A DNA stretch of 64,000 bases, taken from NCBI GenBank assembly GCA_963814055.1, contig CAWFBJ010000014.1, positions 62,001 to 126,000 on the forward strand, in the 5' to 3' direction. The stretch is from AWTP1-13 sp963814055. GTDB lineage: Bacteria > Pseudomonadota > Alphaproteobacteria > Rhizobiales > Hyphomicrobiaceae. Shown here piece by piece: positions 8,478 through 18,020 of this stretch. The notes under the pieces are model-generated. The model was not told the DNA's origin. It worked only from the letters and a program-made list of their open reading frames with translations, and ran no database searches. Position 1 is the first letter of the stretch; each line of letters opens with the position of its first letter. Position numbers and translations under genes: made by a program.

Positions 8478-8656
8478 GCGGTTTGGGTGTCATGCGGCTG
8501 GTTGGTGCGATCACCTATCCGGTGGTTGCGACCGTCGGCGCGGTAACGCCGCGGATAGTGCCGGCGGCGGGCGTCATCCTATGCGCGATCATATGGCTGA
8601 TGGCGGCGCGCACCGTGCTCGTCATGGTCGCCCTGGCCATGGGCGTCCGGCTCTAG
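8474..8656 (+). CDS. Small hydrophobic membrane protein (60 aa), possibly YggT-like
   Basis: 60 residues with two hydrophobic helices ('LVGAITYPVVATVGAVTPRI' and 'AGVILCAIIWLMAARTVLVM'). The 'TPRIVPAAG' turn between helices resembles the short Pro-rich loop of YggT proteins. Start overlaps the preceding stop by 4 bp. The next small membrane gene begins 3 bp after its stop, so three coupled small membrane proteins are encoded in a row. Function unknown. Confidence 0.55.
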   Translation: MSGLGVMRLVGAITYPVVATVGAVTPRIVPAAGVILCAIIWLMAARTVLVMVALAMGVRL

Positions 8657-8658
8657 GA

Positions 8659-9024
8659 ATGGCGCCGATGATCCCCAATGAAAGATCGAGCCCGATGACA
8701 CGTGTCGTGCGCGGCCTGCTGTTGATCGCTGCGGCGGTGCTGGCCCTGTTCAACGGCTCGCTGTGGTCGCCGTTCTTCGACTCGGTCGCCTACATTCTCT
8801 ATCTGACGACGCGCGGCTTTCCGCTGATGACGGCGGCGCGCGCGTCGGATGCGGCGCCTTTCGTGATCGCGGTGATGACACTACTGGCCGCGGGCATACC
8901 CGCAGCCATCTACGAGCGCATCAGGGGATTGCACACCAGCACGTCGGTTTCGATCGGCATGTGGCTGGCCGCGACACTGCTGCTGACGGTGCCTACGATC
9001 ATGAACGCTGTAAGCGACCGTTGA
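8659..9024 (+). CDS. Hypothetical integral membrane protein (121 aa)
   Basis: Three to four hydrophobic helices ('GLLLIAAAVLALFNGSLWS', 'AAPFVIAVMTLLAAGIPAAI', 'SIGMWLAATLLLTVPTIM'). The start could also be ATG 8695 ('MTRVVRG'), which would remove twelve polar residues. It follows two smaller membrane protein genes with almost no spacing, so a common operon is likely. The 3' end points at the TadD-like gene on the other strand. No family recognised. Confidence 0.65.
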   Translation: MAPMIPNERSSPMTRVVRGLLLIAAAVLALFNGSLWSPFFDSVAYILYLTTRGFPLMTAARASDAAPFVIAVMTLLAAGIPAAIYERIRGLHTSTSVSIGMWLAATLLLTVPTIMNAVSDR

Positions 9025-9977
9025 GCGGCAGGGCGCACGCGTCACTGCTTGGCGCAACGCGACGGTGGGCGTCCATCCGGCGGCGCCGTCGTCGACGGCA
9101 GGTCCTCTCAGGTTGGGGCGCGGGGCCGGGGCCTTGGCGACGCTGGGTGGCGCGGGCTGCGGCTGCGACATCGGCCGCGGCTCGAGCTTGACGATGCGCC
9201 GGACGTAATCGACGTTGGCCGCGGCGTTGGCAGCCGGCAGATCGCGCGCTGCAACCACCCTGGCCTCGTCGTATTTGCCCTGCAGGCCCAGCACGAGTGC
9301 CAGGTTCTGGTTGACGCGGGCGTCCTTGGTACCCGCAGCGGCCGCGCGCTTGAGCAGCGGCTCGGCCTGATCGGCTTGCCCCTCCATGGCGTGCGCGAGG
9401 GCCAGATTGTTCAGGATCGAAGGCTGGTTCGGGCGCCAGCGCCAGCGCCCGCTCGTAGAGCGGGATGGCGTCGCGATAACTGCCCTGCTTGGCGAGCACG
9501 GTGCCGCGCGCGGAGATCACGCGCCAGTCCGGGTTGGCCGGATCGTCGGCCGCTTCGAGCAGCCGCTGGGCAAGGCTCACCTGGTCGAATTCCAGCGCCA
9601 GCCGGCCGTATTCGCTGTTGAGGCCGCGATGGCCGGCATTGAAGTTGGAAGCCTGCTGCAGCACCGCCAGCGCCTGGCGCTTCTCGCCTATGGCCTTGAG
9701 GTTGCGGGCGTAGGCGAGCGCTTTGTCGGGGTCGCGCGGTTCCTTGGCGAATTCCTTGCCCAGACTTATCCGTAGCCTTGGCGATGTCGGTTCGGGTGTC
9801 CTTGCGCATGCGGCTTCGGCATCGTTGACGGGCGACGAGGCGAGGTCCAGTGGCCCGGAGCCCGACGGTGCAGGCGCCGACGGCCAGGCACACGAAAGCC
9901 GCCGCAACGGCCCGGACCGTTCTCGCCGCCGCAACAAAGCCGCTGGATGTGCGTGAGCCTGCTGCAGCCCTGGTCAT
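8999..9977 (-). pseudogene. TadD-like TPR lipoprotein, several apparent frameshifts
   Basis: Begins at ATG 9977 with a lipoprotein signal: basic N-terminus, hydrophobic 'VRAVAAAFVCLAVGAC' and a lipobox cysteine at about residue 38. Then come TPR blocks characteristic of TadD-like proteins of alphaproteobacteria ('LGKEFAKEPRDPDKALAYA', 'ANPDWRVISARGTVLAKQG', 'DARVNQNLALVLGLQGKYDE'). These are spread over different frames, with shifts near 9850, 9765 and 9430 and an unclear end near 9000-9100. TadD proteins help assemble the Tad/Flp pilus secretion system, but no other tad gene lies here, so it may serve elsewhere. The 3' boundary is the least certain part. Confidence 0.7.
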
Positions 9978-10088
9978 TCCCAACCCCTTGCGCGGCCCGC
10001 GCGCGAATCACCCATCGGGCTGTATTATTCGGGGTCGGCCGTCAATGAAGTCTTAAGCTCGGTTAAAACCGCTAACTGATACCGCTTC

Positions 10089-10743
10089 TCAGCCTTGGCC
10101 CGCGATTTCGGACCGGGCTTCCTGCTCCCACTGGATCATCGCCGGCAAGGCGAACAGGGCTTCGACGTAGGCTTGCGCCGTGCCGTCGTCGCCATAGGTG
10201 GCAAGGTCGGGGAGATAGGTGCGGAAGCGCGAGGCGACCGGCGCATACATGGCGTCGGCCGCCGAGAATGCTCCAAGCAGGAAAGGTCCGCCCGCGCCGA
10301 ATGCGCGCCGGCAGTCCAGCCAAAGGGCGACGATGCGGCGCACGTCGGCCGCCACCTCGTCCGCCAGTTCGGCCTTCGGCATACGGGCCAGGAAATCCAT
10401 GGGGCAGTGCTGCCGCAAGGACTGGAACCCAGAGTGCATCTCTGCGGACACGCACCGGGCCTGGGCGCGCGCGTCGCGCAGACTTCGGCCAAAGGGCGGC
10501 GTCGGGATGGGTTTCGGCCAGGAACTCGAGGATGGCGAGGCTGTCCCAGATGACGCGATCGCCGGACAGCAGCGCCGGCACCTTGCCCGCAGGCGATTGC
10601 GCGAGGATCTGCGCCTTGGCGTCCGCATCCCGCAGATTGATGTTGACCTCGCTGAAGGGGAGCCCCGCGTGCCGCATGGCGAGCCAGGGCCGCAAGCTCC
10701 AGCTCGACGTGTTCTTGTTGCCGATCACCAGCCGATAAGCCAT
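10089..10743 (-). pseudogene. Glutathione S-transferase family protein, one apparent frameshift
   Basis: Thioredoxin-like N-domain 'MAYRLVIGNKNTSSWSLRPW' with the Ser-rich GSH-activation region (residues 11-16) and the cis-Pro region 'SPAGKVPALL'. One extra A near 10490 ('CCGAAGTC') breaks the frame after 'HPDAALWP'; removing it continues as 'SLRDARAQARCVSAEMHSGF' and the all-helical C-domain to 'WEQEARSEIAGQG'. About 217 residues in total, normal for the family. A Met four codons upstream (10755) is an alternative start. Divergent from the aminopeptidase gene across 117 bp. Confidence 0.8.
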
Positions 10744-10860
10744 AGCACTCACCATAGAATCCCGTTCCACAGCCGCTGGCGGGGCGGCAATTGTCATTCG
10801 CCTGCGCACTGCCGATAATGGCAGTGCGTATCCCGCGGCCACGCGCGCCGCTCCTCTTTC

Positions 10861-12312
10861 ATGAACCGGCCCATGCCAGCAAGAGAAAAGACGACCACGG
10901 CCTCCGACGCGGCGGCGGTTCTGGCGCCGGCCGGCACCCAGACGCAGTCGGTTCCGATCTGGATTGCGCGTGATGCACGGTGGGCACGCAATGCCCCGCT
11001 CAGCGATATGCAGAAAGCGTGGATCGAGGCGCAGGGCTTCAAGGGGACCGGGAAGAAGCATCTGCTGCTGCCTGGCGCCGAGGGCGGGCTCGCGGGTGTG
11101 GTGATCGGACTTGGAGAAGCGCGCGGCAACGATCCCATGGACAGGGCAGAGCTGGCGCTCGGACAGTTGGCGCCGATGCTGCCGGCGGGGCTTTATCATC
11201 TGGCCGAGAAGATCGAAGACGCCGATCTGGCCGCTGCCGCCTGGGGTCTCGGCTCCTACCGCTTCCGCCGCTACAAGACGGGGACGGGCAACGGCGACGA
11301 GGTGGCACAGCTGAAAGTGCCCGAGGGTGCCGACTACGAACGGGCGCTGGCGACGGTGGATGGCGTGTGGCTGGGCCGCGACCTCATCAACACGCCCGCC
11401 AGCGACATGGGCCCGCAGCAGTTGGAAGAGACCACGCGCCTGTTTGCCAAGCGGCACGGCGCCGCCGTCAACTGCGTCGTCGGCGATGCCCTGCGAAGTG
11501 AGAATTTTCCGATGATCCACGCCGTCGGCCGGGCCAGCGACCGCCCGCCGCGACTGATCGATCTCACGTGGGGCAACGAGAAGGCACCCCGCGTCACGCT
11601 TGTGGGCAAGGGCATCTGCTTCGATACCGGCGGCCTCGACATCAAGCCTGCCAGCGCCATGCTGATCATGAAGAAGGACATGGGCGGCGCAGCGGCGGCG
11701 TTGGCGCTCGCCCACATGGTGATGTCGAGCGGGCTCGATGTGCGGTTGCGGGTGCTGATCCCGGCGGCGGAGAACAGCGTGTCCGGCAATGCTTTCCGCC
11801 CCGGCGACGTGCTGATGAGCCGTGCGGGCAAGACGGTGGAGATCGGCAATACCGATGCGGAAGGACGCCTGGTGCTGGCCGATGCGCTGGCGCTGGCGGA
11901 CGAGGAGCAACCCGATACGCTCATCAGCTTCGCCACGCTGACGGGCGCCGCGCGCGTGGCGCTGGGTCCGGAACTGCCGCCGCTCTATACCGACGACGAC
12001 GCGTTTGCCGCGGAGATTGCTGCAGCGGGAAATCGCGTCGGCGATCCGGTGTGGCGCATGCCGTTCTGGACGGGATATGAATCGACGCTGGACAGTGCGG
12101 TCGCCGACATGAACAACGTGTCCGACGGGCCGTTCGCAGGCTCGGTCACAGCAGCGCTGTTCCTGCGCCGGTTCGTCAAGCAGGCCCGGCGCTTTGCGCA
12201 TTTCGATATCTATGGGTGGCGGCCTGCGGTTAAGCCGCTCGGTCCCAAGGGCGGCGAGGTGCAGGCGGCGCGGGCGCTGTTCGAGGTCTTGGGCAGCAGC
12301 GGGCGCCGCTGA
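10861..12312 (+). CDS. Leucyl aminopeptidase family protein (M17)
   Basis: 483 residues. The catalytic domain has the two dinuclear-metal motifs of M17 peptidases: 'GKGICFDTGGLDIKPASAM' (residues about 247-265, metal-binding and catalytic Lys/Asp) and 'NTDAEGRLVLADAL' (about 329-342, Asp, Glu and Arg of the active site). The N-domain is divergent. It removes N-terminal amino acids from peptides in the cytosol. A Met five codons in (MPAREK) is a possible alternative start. It is followed after 18 bp by an NlpC/P60 hydrolase, so this may be an operon recycling peptides, possibly from cell wall. Confidence 0.92.
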   Translation: MNRPMPAREKTTTASDAAAVLAPAGTQTQSVPIWIARDARWARNAPLSDMQKAWIEAQGFKGTGKKHLLLPGAEGGLAGVVIGLGEARGNDPMDRAELALGQLAPMLPAGLYHLAEKIEDADLAAAAWGLGSYRFRRYKTGTGNGDEVAQLKVPEGADYERALATVDGVWLGRDLINTPASDMGPQQLEETTRLFAKRHGAAVNCVVGDALRSENFPMIHAVGRASDRPPRLIDLTWGNEKAPRVTLVGKGICFDTGGLDIKPASAMLIMKKDMGGAAAALALAHMVMSSGLDVRLRVLIPAAENSVSGNAFRPGDVLMSRAGKTVEIGNTDAEGRLVLADALALADEEQPDTLISFATLTGAARVALGPELPPLYTDDDAFAAEIAAAGNRVGDPVWRMPFWTGYESTLDSAVADMNNVSDGPFAGSVTAALFLRRFVKQARRFAHFDIYGWRPAVKPLGPKGGEVQAARALFEVLGSSGRR

Positions 12313-12330
12313 GAGAGCAGGGCGGCAATC

Positions 12331-13200
12331 GTGACCACGACGTCTCTCGATCCCCGCAGGCATCCCTTCCGCGAAGATCTCGCGGCAGAGTCGCTGCGCG
12401 ATCGGCTTTCAGCGCCGCGGTACGTGGAAGGCCAGGTGCGGCAGGTGGTGCATTCGGCGACGCCGCTGCGGGCGCGGCCGGAGCCGCGCGCAAGCTGGAC
12501 CAGCGAGGTTCTGTTCGGCGAGCTCGTCACGGTCTACGACGAGAAGGAAGGCTGGGCCTGGGTGCAATTGGCGCGCGATGGCTATGTCGGCTATCTGCGC
12601 GCGGGTGCGCTCTCGCCCCAGGTGAAGCCAGCGACGCATCGGGTGCGGGCGTTGAGTACGTTTCTCTATCCCGCGGCGGAAGTAAAAGCGCCGCCCTGGC
12701 TGCCGCTCAGCATGACATCGATGGTGAGCGTCGCGGAGACAGGCCCTTCCTTCGCCAAGCTGGCCGACGGCAGCTTCGTACCCATGCGCCACATCGCGGA
12801 TCTGGCGTGGCGCGCACCGGATTTCGTCGCTGTTGCGGAACGCTTCGTGGGTACGCCCTACCTGTGGGGCGGCAAAACCCGCCAGGGGCTCGATTGCTCG
12901 GGCCTGGTGCAGGTGGCCATGCAGATGGCGGGCTTGGAATGCCCCCGTGACAGCGACATGCAGCAGGCCGAACTCGGCGGCGAAGTTCCGATCCGCGCGA
13001 GTTTCGACGGACTCGCGCGCGGTGATCTCGTGTTCTGGCCTGGGCACGTCGGCATCATGACAGATGCATTTTTGCTGTTGCATGCGAATGCGCATCATAT
13101 GGCGGTGGCGGTCGAGCCGCTGAAAGCCGCTGCAGATCGCATTGCCCGCGCGGGAGGCCGACTGCTTGCCATCAAGCGGCTCGAGTCGAAAGCCGCCTGA
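12331..13200 (+). CDS. NlpC/P60 cysteine hydrolase with SH3-like domains
   Basis: 289 residues from a GTG start. Two bacterial SH3-like segments come first (about 35-95 and 105-155), then the C40 catalytic domain with C189 ('GLDCSGLV'), H239 ('PGHVGIM') and a third residue near H251. Such enzymes cleave gamma-D-Glu-diaminopimelate or related stem-peptide bonds. No signal peptide is visible, as in the cytosolic dipeptidyl-peptidase VI type that trims recycled wall peptides. That fits the aminopeptidase encoded immediately upstream. Confidence 0.9.
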   Translation: MTTTSLDPRRHPFREDLAAESLRDRLSAPRYVEGQVRQVVHSATPLRARPEPRASWTSEVLFGELVTVYDEKEGWAWVQLARDGYVGYLRAGALSPQVKPATHRVRALSTFLYPAAEVKAPPWLPLSMTSMVSVAETGPSFAKLADGSFVPMRHIADLAWRAPDFVAVAERFVGTPYLWGGKTRQGLDCSGLVQVAMQMAGLECPRDSDMQQAELGGEVPIRASFDGLARGDLVFWPGHVGIMTDAFLLLHANAHHMAVAVEPLKAAADRIARAGGRLLAIKRLESKAA

Positions 13201-13218
13201 GGTCGACAGGAGAAAAAA

Positions 13219-13536
13219 GTGCGTATCCTCGAGCCGTTGAGCCGCGATGAGCTGCAGCGCCTGTGGCGCTGGGAGCGCCACATGACGCGTTTCCATGCCG
13301 TGGCCATGACGTTGCTTGTGCTGTGCGCTGCTGCAGCGTTCCTCTGGAGCGACATCGCCTGGGTGCGGCGGTTGCTCCTGGCGATCGTGCTGCTGCTCGT
13401 GGCGGCTGCTACGATACTGCAGTTGCGGGAAAAGTGTCCGCGCTGCGGGGCGCGGCTGCGCACCAAGTCGCTCCTGCGCCTGCCGGCGAGATGCAGCATG
13501 TGCGGCATAGCCTTCGAGCGCCCGCCGGCGAGCTAG
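13219..13536 (+). CDS. Small membrane protein with C-terminal zinc ribbon
   Basis: 105 residues from GTG 13219, preceded by AGGAG. Two membrane helices (about 28-44 and 50-66) are followed by a cytosolic tail with two CxxC pairs, 'CPRCG' and 'CSMCG', spaced as in a zinc ribbon. It is encoded 18 bp after the NlpC/P60 gene. No known function; the ribbon suggests metal or nucleic-acid/protein contact near the membrane. Confidence 0.7.
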   Translation: MRILEPLSRDELQRLWRWERHMTRFHAVAMTLLVLCAAAAFLWSDIAWVRRLLLAIVLLLVAAATILQLREKCPRCGARLRTKSLLRLPARCSMCGIAFERPPAS

Positions 13537-13561
13537 GGCGCTTCCTCTATGACGTAGAACG

Positions 13562-16006
13562 CTAGCGCTGTCCGTGCAGTAGCCCGACAGCGGCATCGCG
13601 CAGGTTGGAGAGGGAGAAAGGCGCGAAGCGGAATACCACGTTGTGCCGGCCCTCGCTCACCTCGACACCCCGGAACAGAACGTTGGCGCGTAGAAGGCGG
13701 GCGGGTTCACCGTCGACCTCGACGAACCACCCCGGGTAATATGCCTCGTGCAGGATCAAAACGCCCGGCTGCATGCTGTCTACCTCGACTTCCACGCGAT
13801 CGGGTGACCAGGACAATATTTGCGCGTGGTTGTCTTCGCGATTTCCTATGGCCGGCATATAGCTCCGTGTCGGCGCTGTGCCGGTGTCGATCAGCGCGGT
13901 TTGCGAGGCCGTATTGAAGCGGAACCGGCCTGCGTGAACTTCGGGGCCGACGTTTGCCACCATCACGCGGCTGATGAGGCTCACCCGTGGCTCCGGATCG
14001 GCGAGGCGGTAAATCCAGACCTTGGGTCCCGCGAGCAGGATGTCCGACACCGGTCGTCGTGCGAGATGCGGAACCTGCTCGATCGGCCGACCGAGCACCA
14101 CGTACTCCAGCCCCAGTTCGCGCGCCAGCGCGCAATCATAACCGTCGAACGACGCCGGAAACAGGCGTTGATCGACGATGTGGGTGGTTTCTCCCGGCGA
14201 AACGAGGCGGTCGTACCAGCCGATGCGCAGCGGATTGTATCCGTTGGTCGCCTCCAGTCCCCGCGTCATGGCCAGGTTCTGCCAAGGTCCGCTGACGCCG
14301 ACGACTTCCACGCGCGGTCTTTCGCCCTGTGCGTGGCGCGCGTCGATCTCCCGTTTCAATATCGCGAGCGCCGCCGCTTCATCGCCTGTCGGACGCTCCA
14401 GCACTGAATAGTATCCCGGAGGCTCGGCGTTGAGGCTCGAGGCGCCGTTCCACCAGACCAGTTCCGCCGCAGCCAGTGTCGCGACGCAGGTGGCAGCGGC
14501 GATGCGTGCGCGCGGCGACTTCGCGGCCCACCATAGGGCAGCGATCGCCGTCAAAGCGATGGGAGCCGCCTTGAAGACCTGCCGCAGCGAATCCCACGCG
14601 TGCCCCGATTTCGCCGAGAACGCCACCGCCCATGCGGTCAGCGCGATCGCTCCAGCGGCAACGGCGGCGGAGCGCCACAGCGGCTGCCGCGGTAGTCCCT
14701 CCCGCACGTAGTCTTTGAGCAGGTGGCCAACGAGAATGGCGAGCGCGGCCACGAACACGAAGGCCCCGTCCACCGGCCGCCTGAACAGATTGATGCCCGG
14801 CACATAGTCGAATGCCAGCGCATAGAGCGGGGTGTAGCGGCCCAGCATGTAGAGGAGCGCGACGACGAGCACGCCCGTCAGCAGCCGGCGCCCCCGGCGC
14901 AGCAGCCCGCCACCGGCGATGCCGAACCAGAGCAGCACGACTACGGTGGTGACGCCTACGAACAGATAATTGAAGGAGCGGTCGGTCGCGCCCACTTCGG
15001 GCAACGTATCGAAGTTAGGCCCCCAGTAGGTTTGCGTGCTCTCCAGCGAACCCATCACGTTGGCGACTGCCATCGACGCGAGGTTGGCCGGATAAAGCGA
15101 GGCTTCGAGCGCCCTGTCGAGCGGCACTTCCGGACGGTTGGACAGGGCTGCAAACTGCATCGTCAGAAGCAGCGGCGCGGTCAGTAGAACTGCCGCGACC
15201 AAGGCGATGGTCACGAAAACCGCCCGGCGCTCCCGCAGCCAGCGTCGCCGCTCCACTGCCGAGACGATCTCGCCGGCCAGAACGGCGGCCAGCGTGAAAC
15301 ACAGCAGCAGCGACGCATGGTTGCGTTCCAGCGTCAGCATGGCCGCGACCGCAGCGAACGCCGCCGCAATCGGTATCGACCGGCGCTGCAACGCCAGCGA
15401 CAGCAGCAGCAGCGCCGGTGGAAACATCGCGTAGCTCAGGATCATGCCGGTGTGCTGCAGCCGCCCCGATGCCGGACCTCCGAGCATGAAGACGGCGCCT
15501 GCCAGCAGGGAGGCCGGCAGGGGCCATCCCATGCGCCATCCCATCGCCCCCAGCGCCAGGCCGCCAACGAGCAGGTGGGCATGAACCATCAGGTCGAAGG
15601 CAGCCATCGATGGCATAGCGTCGAACCACGCCCATGCCATGAAGACCGGCGCGAAGATCAGCGATTGCGGATCGGCGACGCTGGGATGGCCGCCGTAGTG
15701 ATACGGATTCCAGAACGGCATGCTGCCGGCGTGCATCGACGAAGCCAGAAACCGGAAGAATGCGTAGGACTGGTTCTTGGCGTCCCAGGGCACGACGGTG
15801 TCGGTCAGGATCCATTGGCCGGCGGCAATGATCCACACCAGGGCAATCGCCGCCGAGGCGCAGCCCAAACTCCGCAGAGGACCGGACCTCAACACTCTTG
15901 CGCCAGGTCGAAGGACAGGCCGAGGATCGAGCACGCGCGCCCCACGCAAATGCCAAAGGTGGCGGCGTGTCACCCCTCCAGCTTTCTCCGACTTCCCCGG
16001 GAACAT
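13562..16006 (-). CDS. Large YfhO-like integral membrane protein
   Basis: About 814 residues with roughly 11-13 membrane helices in the first 500 residues and a long beta-rich outer part. The N-terminal region 'DTVVPWDAKNQSYAFFRFLA' and 'MPFWNPYHYGGHPSVADPQS' has the Asp and 'FWNP' features of YfhO/GT-C-like proteins. The end, 'LHEAYYPGWFVEVDGEPARL', is the typical YfhO closing segment. Relatives act in lipid-linked sugar transfer to cell-surface polymers. Start chosen at MFPGKSEK; ten upstream in-frame codons are possible. It converges on the zinc-ribbon gene. Substrate unknown. Confidence 0.85.
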   Translation of the reverse strand: MFPGKSEKAGGVTRRHLWHLRGARVLDPRPVLRPGARVLRSGPLRSLGCASAAIALVWIIAAGQWILTDTVVPWDAKNQSYAFFRFLASSMHAGSMPFWNPYHYGGHPSVADPQSLIFAPVFMAWAWFDAMPSMAAFDLMVHAHLLVGGLALGAMGWRMGWPLPASLLAGAVFMLGGPASGRLQHTGMILSYAMFPPALLLLSLALQRRSIPIAAAFAAVAAMLTLERNHASLLLCFTLAAVLAGEIVSAVERRRWLRERRAVFVTIALVAAVLLTAPLLLTMQFAALSNRPEVPLDRALEASLYPANLASMAVANVMGSLESTQTYWGPNFDTLPEVGATDRSFNYLFVGVTTVVVLLWFGIAGGGLLRRGRRLLTGVLVVALLYMLGRYTPLYALAFDYVPGINLFRRPVDGAFVFVAALAILVGHLLKDYVREGLPRQPLWRSAAVAAGAIALTAWAVAFSAKSGHAWDSLRQVFKAAPIALTAIAALWWAAKSPRARIAAATCVATLAAAELVWWNGASSLNAEPPGYYSVLERPTGDEAAALAILKREIDARHAQGERPRVEVVGVSGPWQNLAMTRGLEATNGYNPLRIGWYDRLVSPGETTHIVDQRLFPASFDGYDCALARELGLEYVVLGRPIEQVPHLARRPVSDILLAGPKVWIYRLADPEPRVSLISRVMVANVGPEVHAGRFRFNTASQTALIDTGTAPTRSYMPAIGNREDNHAQILSWSPDRVEVEVDSMQPGVLILHEAYYPGWFVEVDGEPARLLRANVLFRGVEVSEGRHNVVFRFAPFSLSNLRDAAVGLLHGQR

Positions 16007-16288
16007 GCTAGTCCGTGCACCGCGCCGCCTCAATCGCTAGATGCGATCGGCAACGCACTAAGGTGTTTTGCCGCATTGTTTTGTAATGCCGCAACAACCT
16101 GTTCCGCTTCGCAGGTGCAGCAAAAACTGCGAGCGGGCGACTGCCGGGGGCCAGCCGTCCCTGCGCGGTTCACGTTCTCAGGCAATGGCGCATCAGCGAT
16201 TTCATCTCATGCGATCCTGCTCTAAACTCCACTCTCTCGCACGGTCCGCCTTCTGTATCGCTCACCGTCGAGAGTTGAGGAGGACGTC

Positions 16289-16498
16289 ATGGCAGAAAGC
16301 GTCTACAAGATCATCGAAATCGTTGGCACCAGCCCCACCTCTTGGGAGAAGGCCGCGGCTGCGGCCGTACAGCGTGCATCCTCGACGTTGCGGGATCTGC
16401 GCGTTGCGGAGGTGACCGAGCAGGACATTGTCATCACCGACGGCAAGATCGAGGCCTACCGCGTGCGCCTCAAGATTTCGTTCAAGTACGAAGACTGA
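16289..16498 (+). CDS. Dodecin (flavin-binding protein)
   Basis: 69 residues, the normal size, with the dodecin signatures 'VYKIIEIVGTSPTSWEKAA' near the start and 'AYRVRLKISFKYED' at the end. It forms a hollow dodecamer that stores and protects flavins in the cytosol. A strong ribosome site (GAGGAGG) lies 5-11 bp upstream. The 280 bp before it hold no other gene that I can support and should contain the promoter. Confidence 0.95.
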   Translation: MAESVYKIIEIVGTSPTSWEKAAAAAVQRASSTLRDLRVAEVTEQDIVITDGKIEAYRVRLKISFKYED

Positions 16499-16681
16499 CC
16501 GATCCGCAACGATCGGATGCAGGGCGCGATAGTGAAAGCTATTGCGCCGATGCGTTCGATCGCGCTGCTGCTGCGCGCCTCACGCCGCGACCTTGGCGTC
16601 GGTCAGCTCGCGTCTGCGTTGCCTAGCATGCTCCGCATCGCGGCATTTTGCAGAGCCAGCCTGCTCACGCGAGAGCGGATG

Positions 16682-16972
16682 TCAGACTTGGCGGTTCTTG
16701 CGGTCGCAGGCCACACACGCAGCCCGCGCCACGTCGGCACGTGACAGGCCGCGCCGATGCAACTCCGCCTCCGACAGTCCAGACAATTGCTCGTACATGC
16801 CTGCGGCGCTGTAGTAGTCGGCAGCCGTGCCGATCCATTCCGCGACTTGCCGGCCGAGAGAAATGTCGTCGCGCGCAGGCTCATCGAAAAGGGCAGGCTC
16901 GTTCGCGATCATGTCCGTGAAGCCTTGCTTTGCGCCCCCACGCCGCAACCAGCTTGCAATGCGCCGTCCCAT
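16682..16972 (-). CDS. DUF1127-like small protein
   Basis: 96 residues starting 'MGRRIASWLRRGGAKQGFTD'. The C-terminal block 'LSGLSEAELHRRGLSRADVA' is the DUF1127 (YjiS-like) pattern, an Arg-rich helix pair thought to bind RNA in small alphaproteobacterial members. This one is longer than the minimal 47-residue type and ends in a cysteine-containing tail ('RAACVACDRKNRQV'). It is divergent from the LysR gene across 46 bp, so it is a candidate target of that regulator. Confidence 0.7.
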   Translation of the reverse strand: MGRRIASWLRRGGAKQGFTDMIANEPALFDEPARDDISLGRQVAEWIGTAADYYSAAGMYEQLSGLSEAELHRRGLSRADVARAACVACDRKNRQV

Positions 16973-17018
16973 AAGCCAAATTTGATGTTGAAATCGCTTC
17001 GATAAAGAATGCTTTGGG

Positions 17019-17981
17019 ATGCGCAGCCTCAACCTGGACCAGTTGCGGGCGCTGCTGGAGGTGATCGAGCGCGGCAGCTTCTCGGCGGCTGCACGGCATC
17101 TGAACCTGACGCAGCCGGCAGTCAGCCTGCAAATACGCGAGCTCGAGCGGCGATCCGGCGTCCGCCTGATCGAGCGGCTGGGCAGACAGGCCCACGCGAC
17201 CGTTCCGGGCCGCCAGCTCGTGGAGGCCGCACAGCGCATTTTTCGCGAGTGCGATGCTGCCGATGCCGCAATGCGCCGCTTTCGCGAAGGCTGGATCGGC
17301 CGCGTGCGCGTAGGCACGACGCTGACGGCAATGATCTACCGGCTGCCGCCAATCTTGCGCAGGTTGCGGCTCGAGCATCCCGGCGTCGACCTCGTCGTCA
17401 ACAACATGCCGTCCCCGGATAGCGTCGCCAACATCATCCAGAACAAGATCGACCTGGCCCTGGTGAACCTGCCGGTCGAGAAGCGACAGCTGCGGATCGA
17501 GCCCTTGCACGCGGAAATGATGGTGGCCATTTTTCCTGCCGGTACACCCGACATTCCAGACAGTGTTACGCCGGCCTACATTGCCGGGCAGTCGCTGCTT
17601 CTGCTGACCGAGCAGATGAGCAGTGCTGCGCACCCGCTGGTTATGCGATGGCTGTCCGGGGCGATGCCGCTGCCACGGGAGCCGATGCCGCTCGGTACGG
17701 TCGAAGCGCTCAAGAGTGCGGTTGCGTCGAATCTCGGCATGTCGATCGTGCCCGAGGCGGCGATCCCGCGCCGCCCGTCCGACATCAGCGTGCGGCCGTT
17801 GCAGCCTCCCCTTCAGCGCACTCTCGCTTTGATCCAGCACCGCAACAAGCCAGACGAGCCGGCGCTCGAAATCGTGCGCAACGCGCTGCTGATGTTGCGA
17901 ACTGGCGGGGAGGTCGAGCCAGCTCCAGTCACGCACCCTTCCGGCAAACGAAACCGTCAGCCTCGGCGCAACAAGCGCTAG
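17019..17981 (+). CDS. LysR-family transcriptional regulator
   Basis: 320 residues. The N-terminal winged helix is 'LDQLRALLEVIERGSFSAAA...LTQPAVSLQIRELERR' (residues 5-47), with a periplasmic-binding-protein-like effector domain from about 90 to 295 and a basic tail. Effector unknown. It may control the divergent DUF1127-like gene. It ends 39 bp before the convergent hydratase beta-subunit gene and is not obviously part of that cluster. Confidence 0.93.
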   Translation: MRSLNLDQLRALLEVIERGSFSAAARHLNLTQPAVSLQIRELERRSGVRLIERLGRQAHATVPGRQLVEAAQRIFRECDAADAAMRRFREGWIGRVRVGTTLTAMIYRLPPILRRLRLEHPGVDLVVNNMPSPDSVANIIQNKIDLALVNLPVEKRQLRIEPLHAEMMVAIFPAGTPDIPDSVTPAYIAGQSLLLLTEQMSSAAHPLVMRWLSGAMPLPREPMPLGTVEALKSAVASNLGMSIVPEAAIPRRPSDISVRPLQPPLQRTLALIQHRNKPDEPALEIVRNALLMLRTGGEVEPAPVTHPSGKRNRQPRRNKR

Positions 17982-18020
17982 CGCGAGCGCAGATTTTGCG
18001 CCGGCGCGAAGCCGACGGTC

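Noticed and set aside
10072..12363. Very long minus-strand open frame (763 codons) opposite the aminopeptidase gene
   Set aside because: It is the mirror of a codon-biased GC-rich gene; its residues are low-complexity His/Arg/Ala-rich. Only the last part, belonging to the GST, is real.
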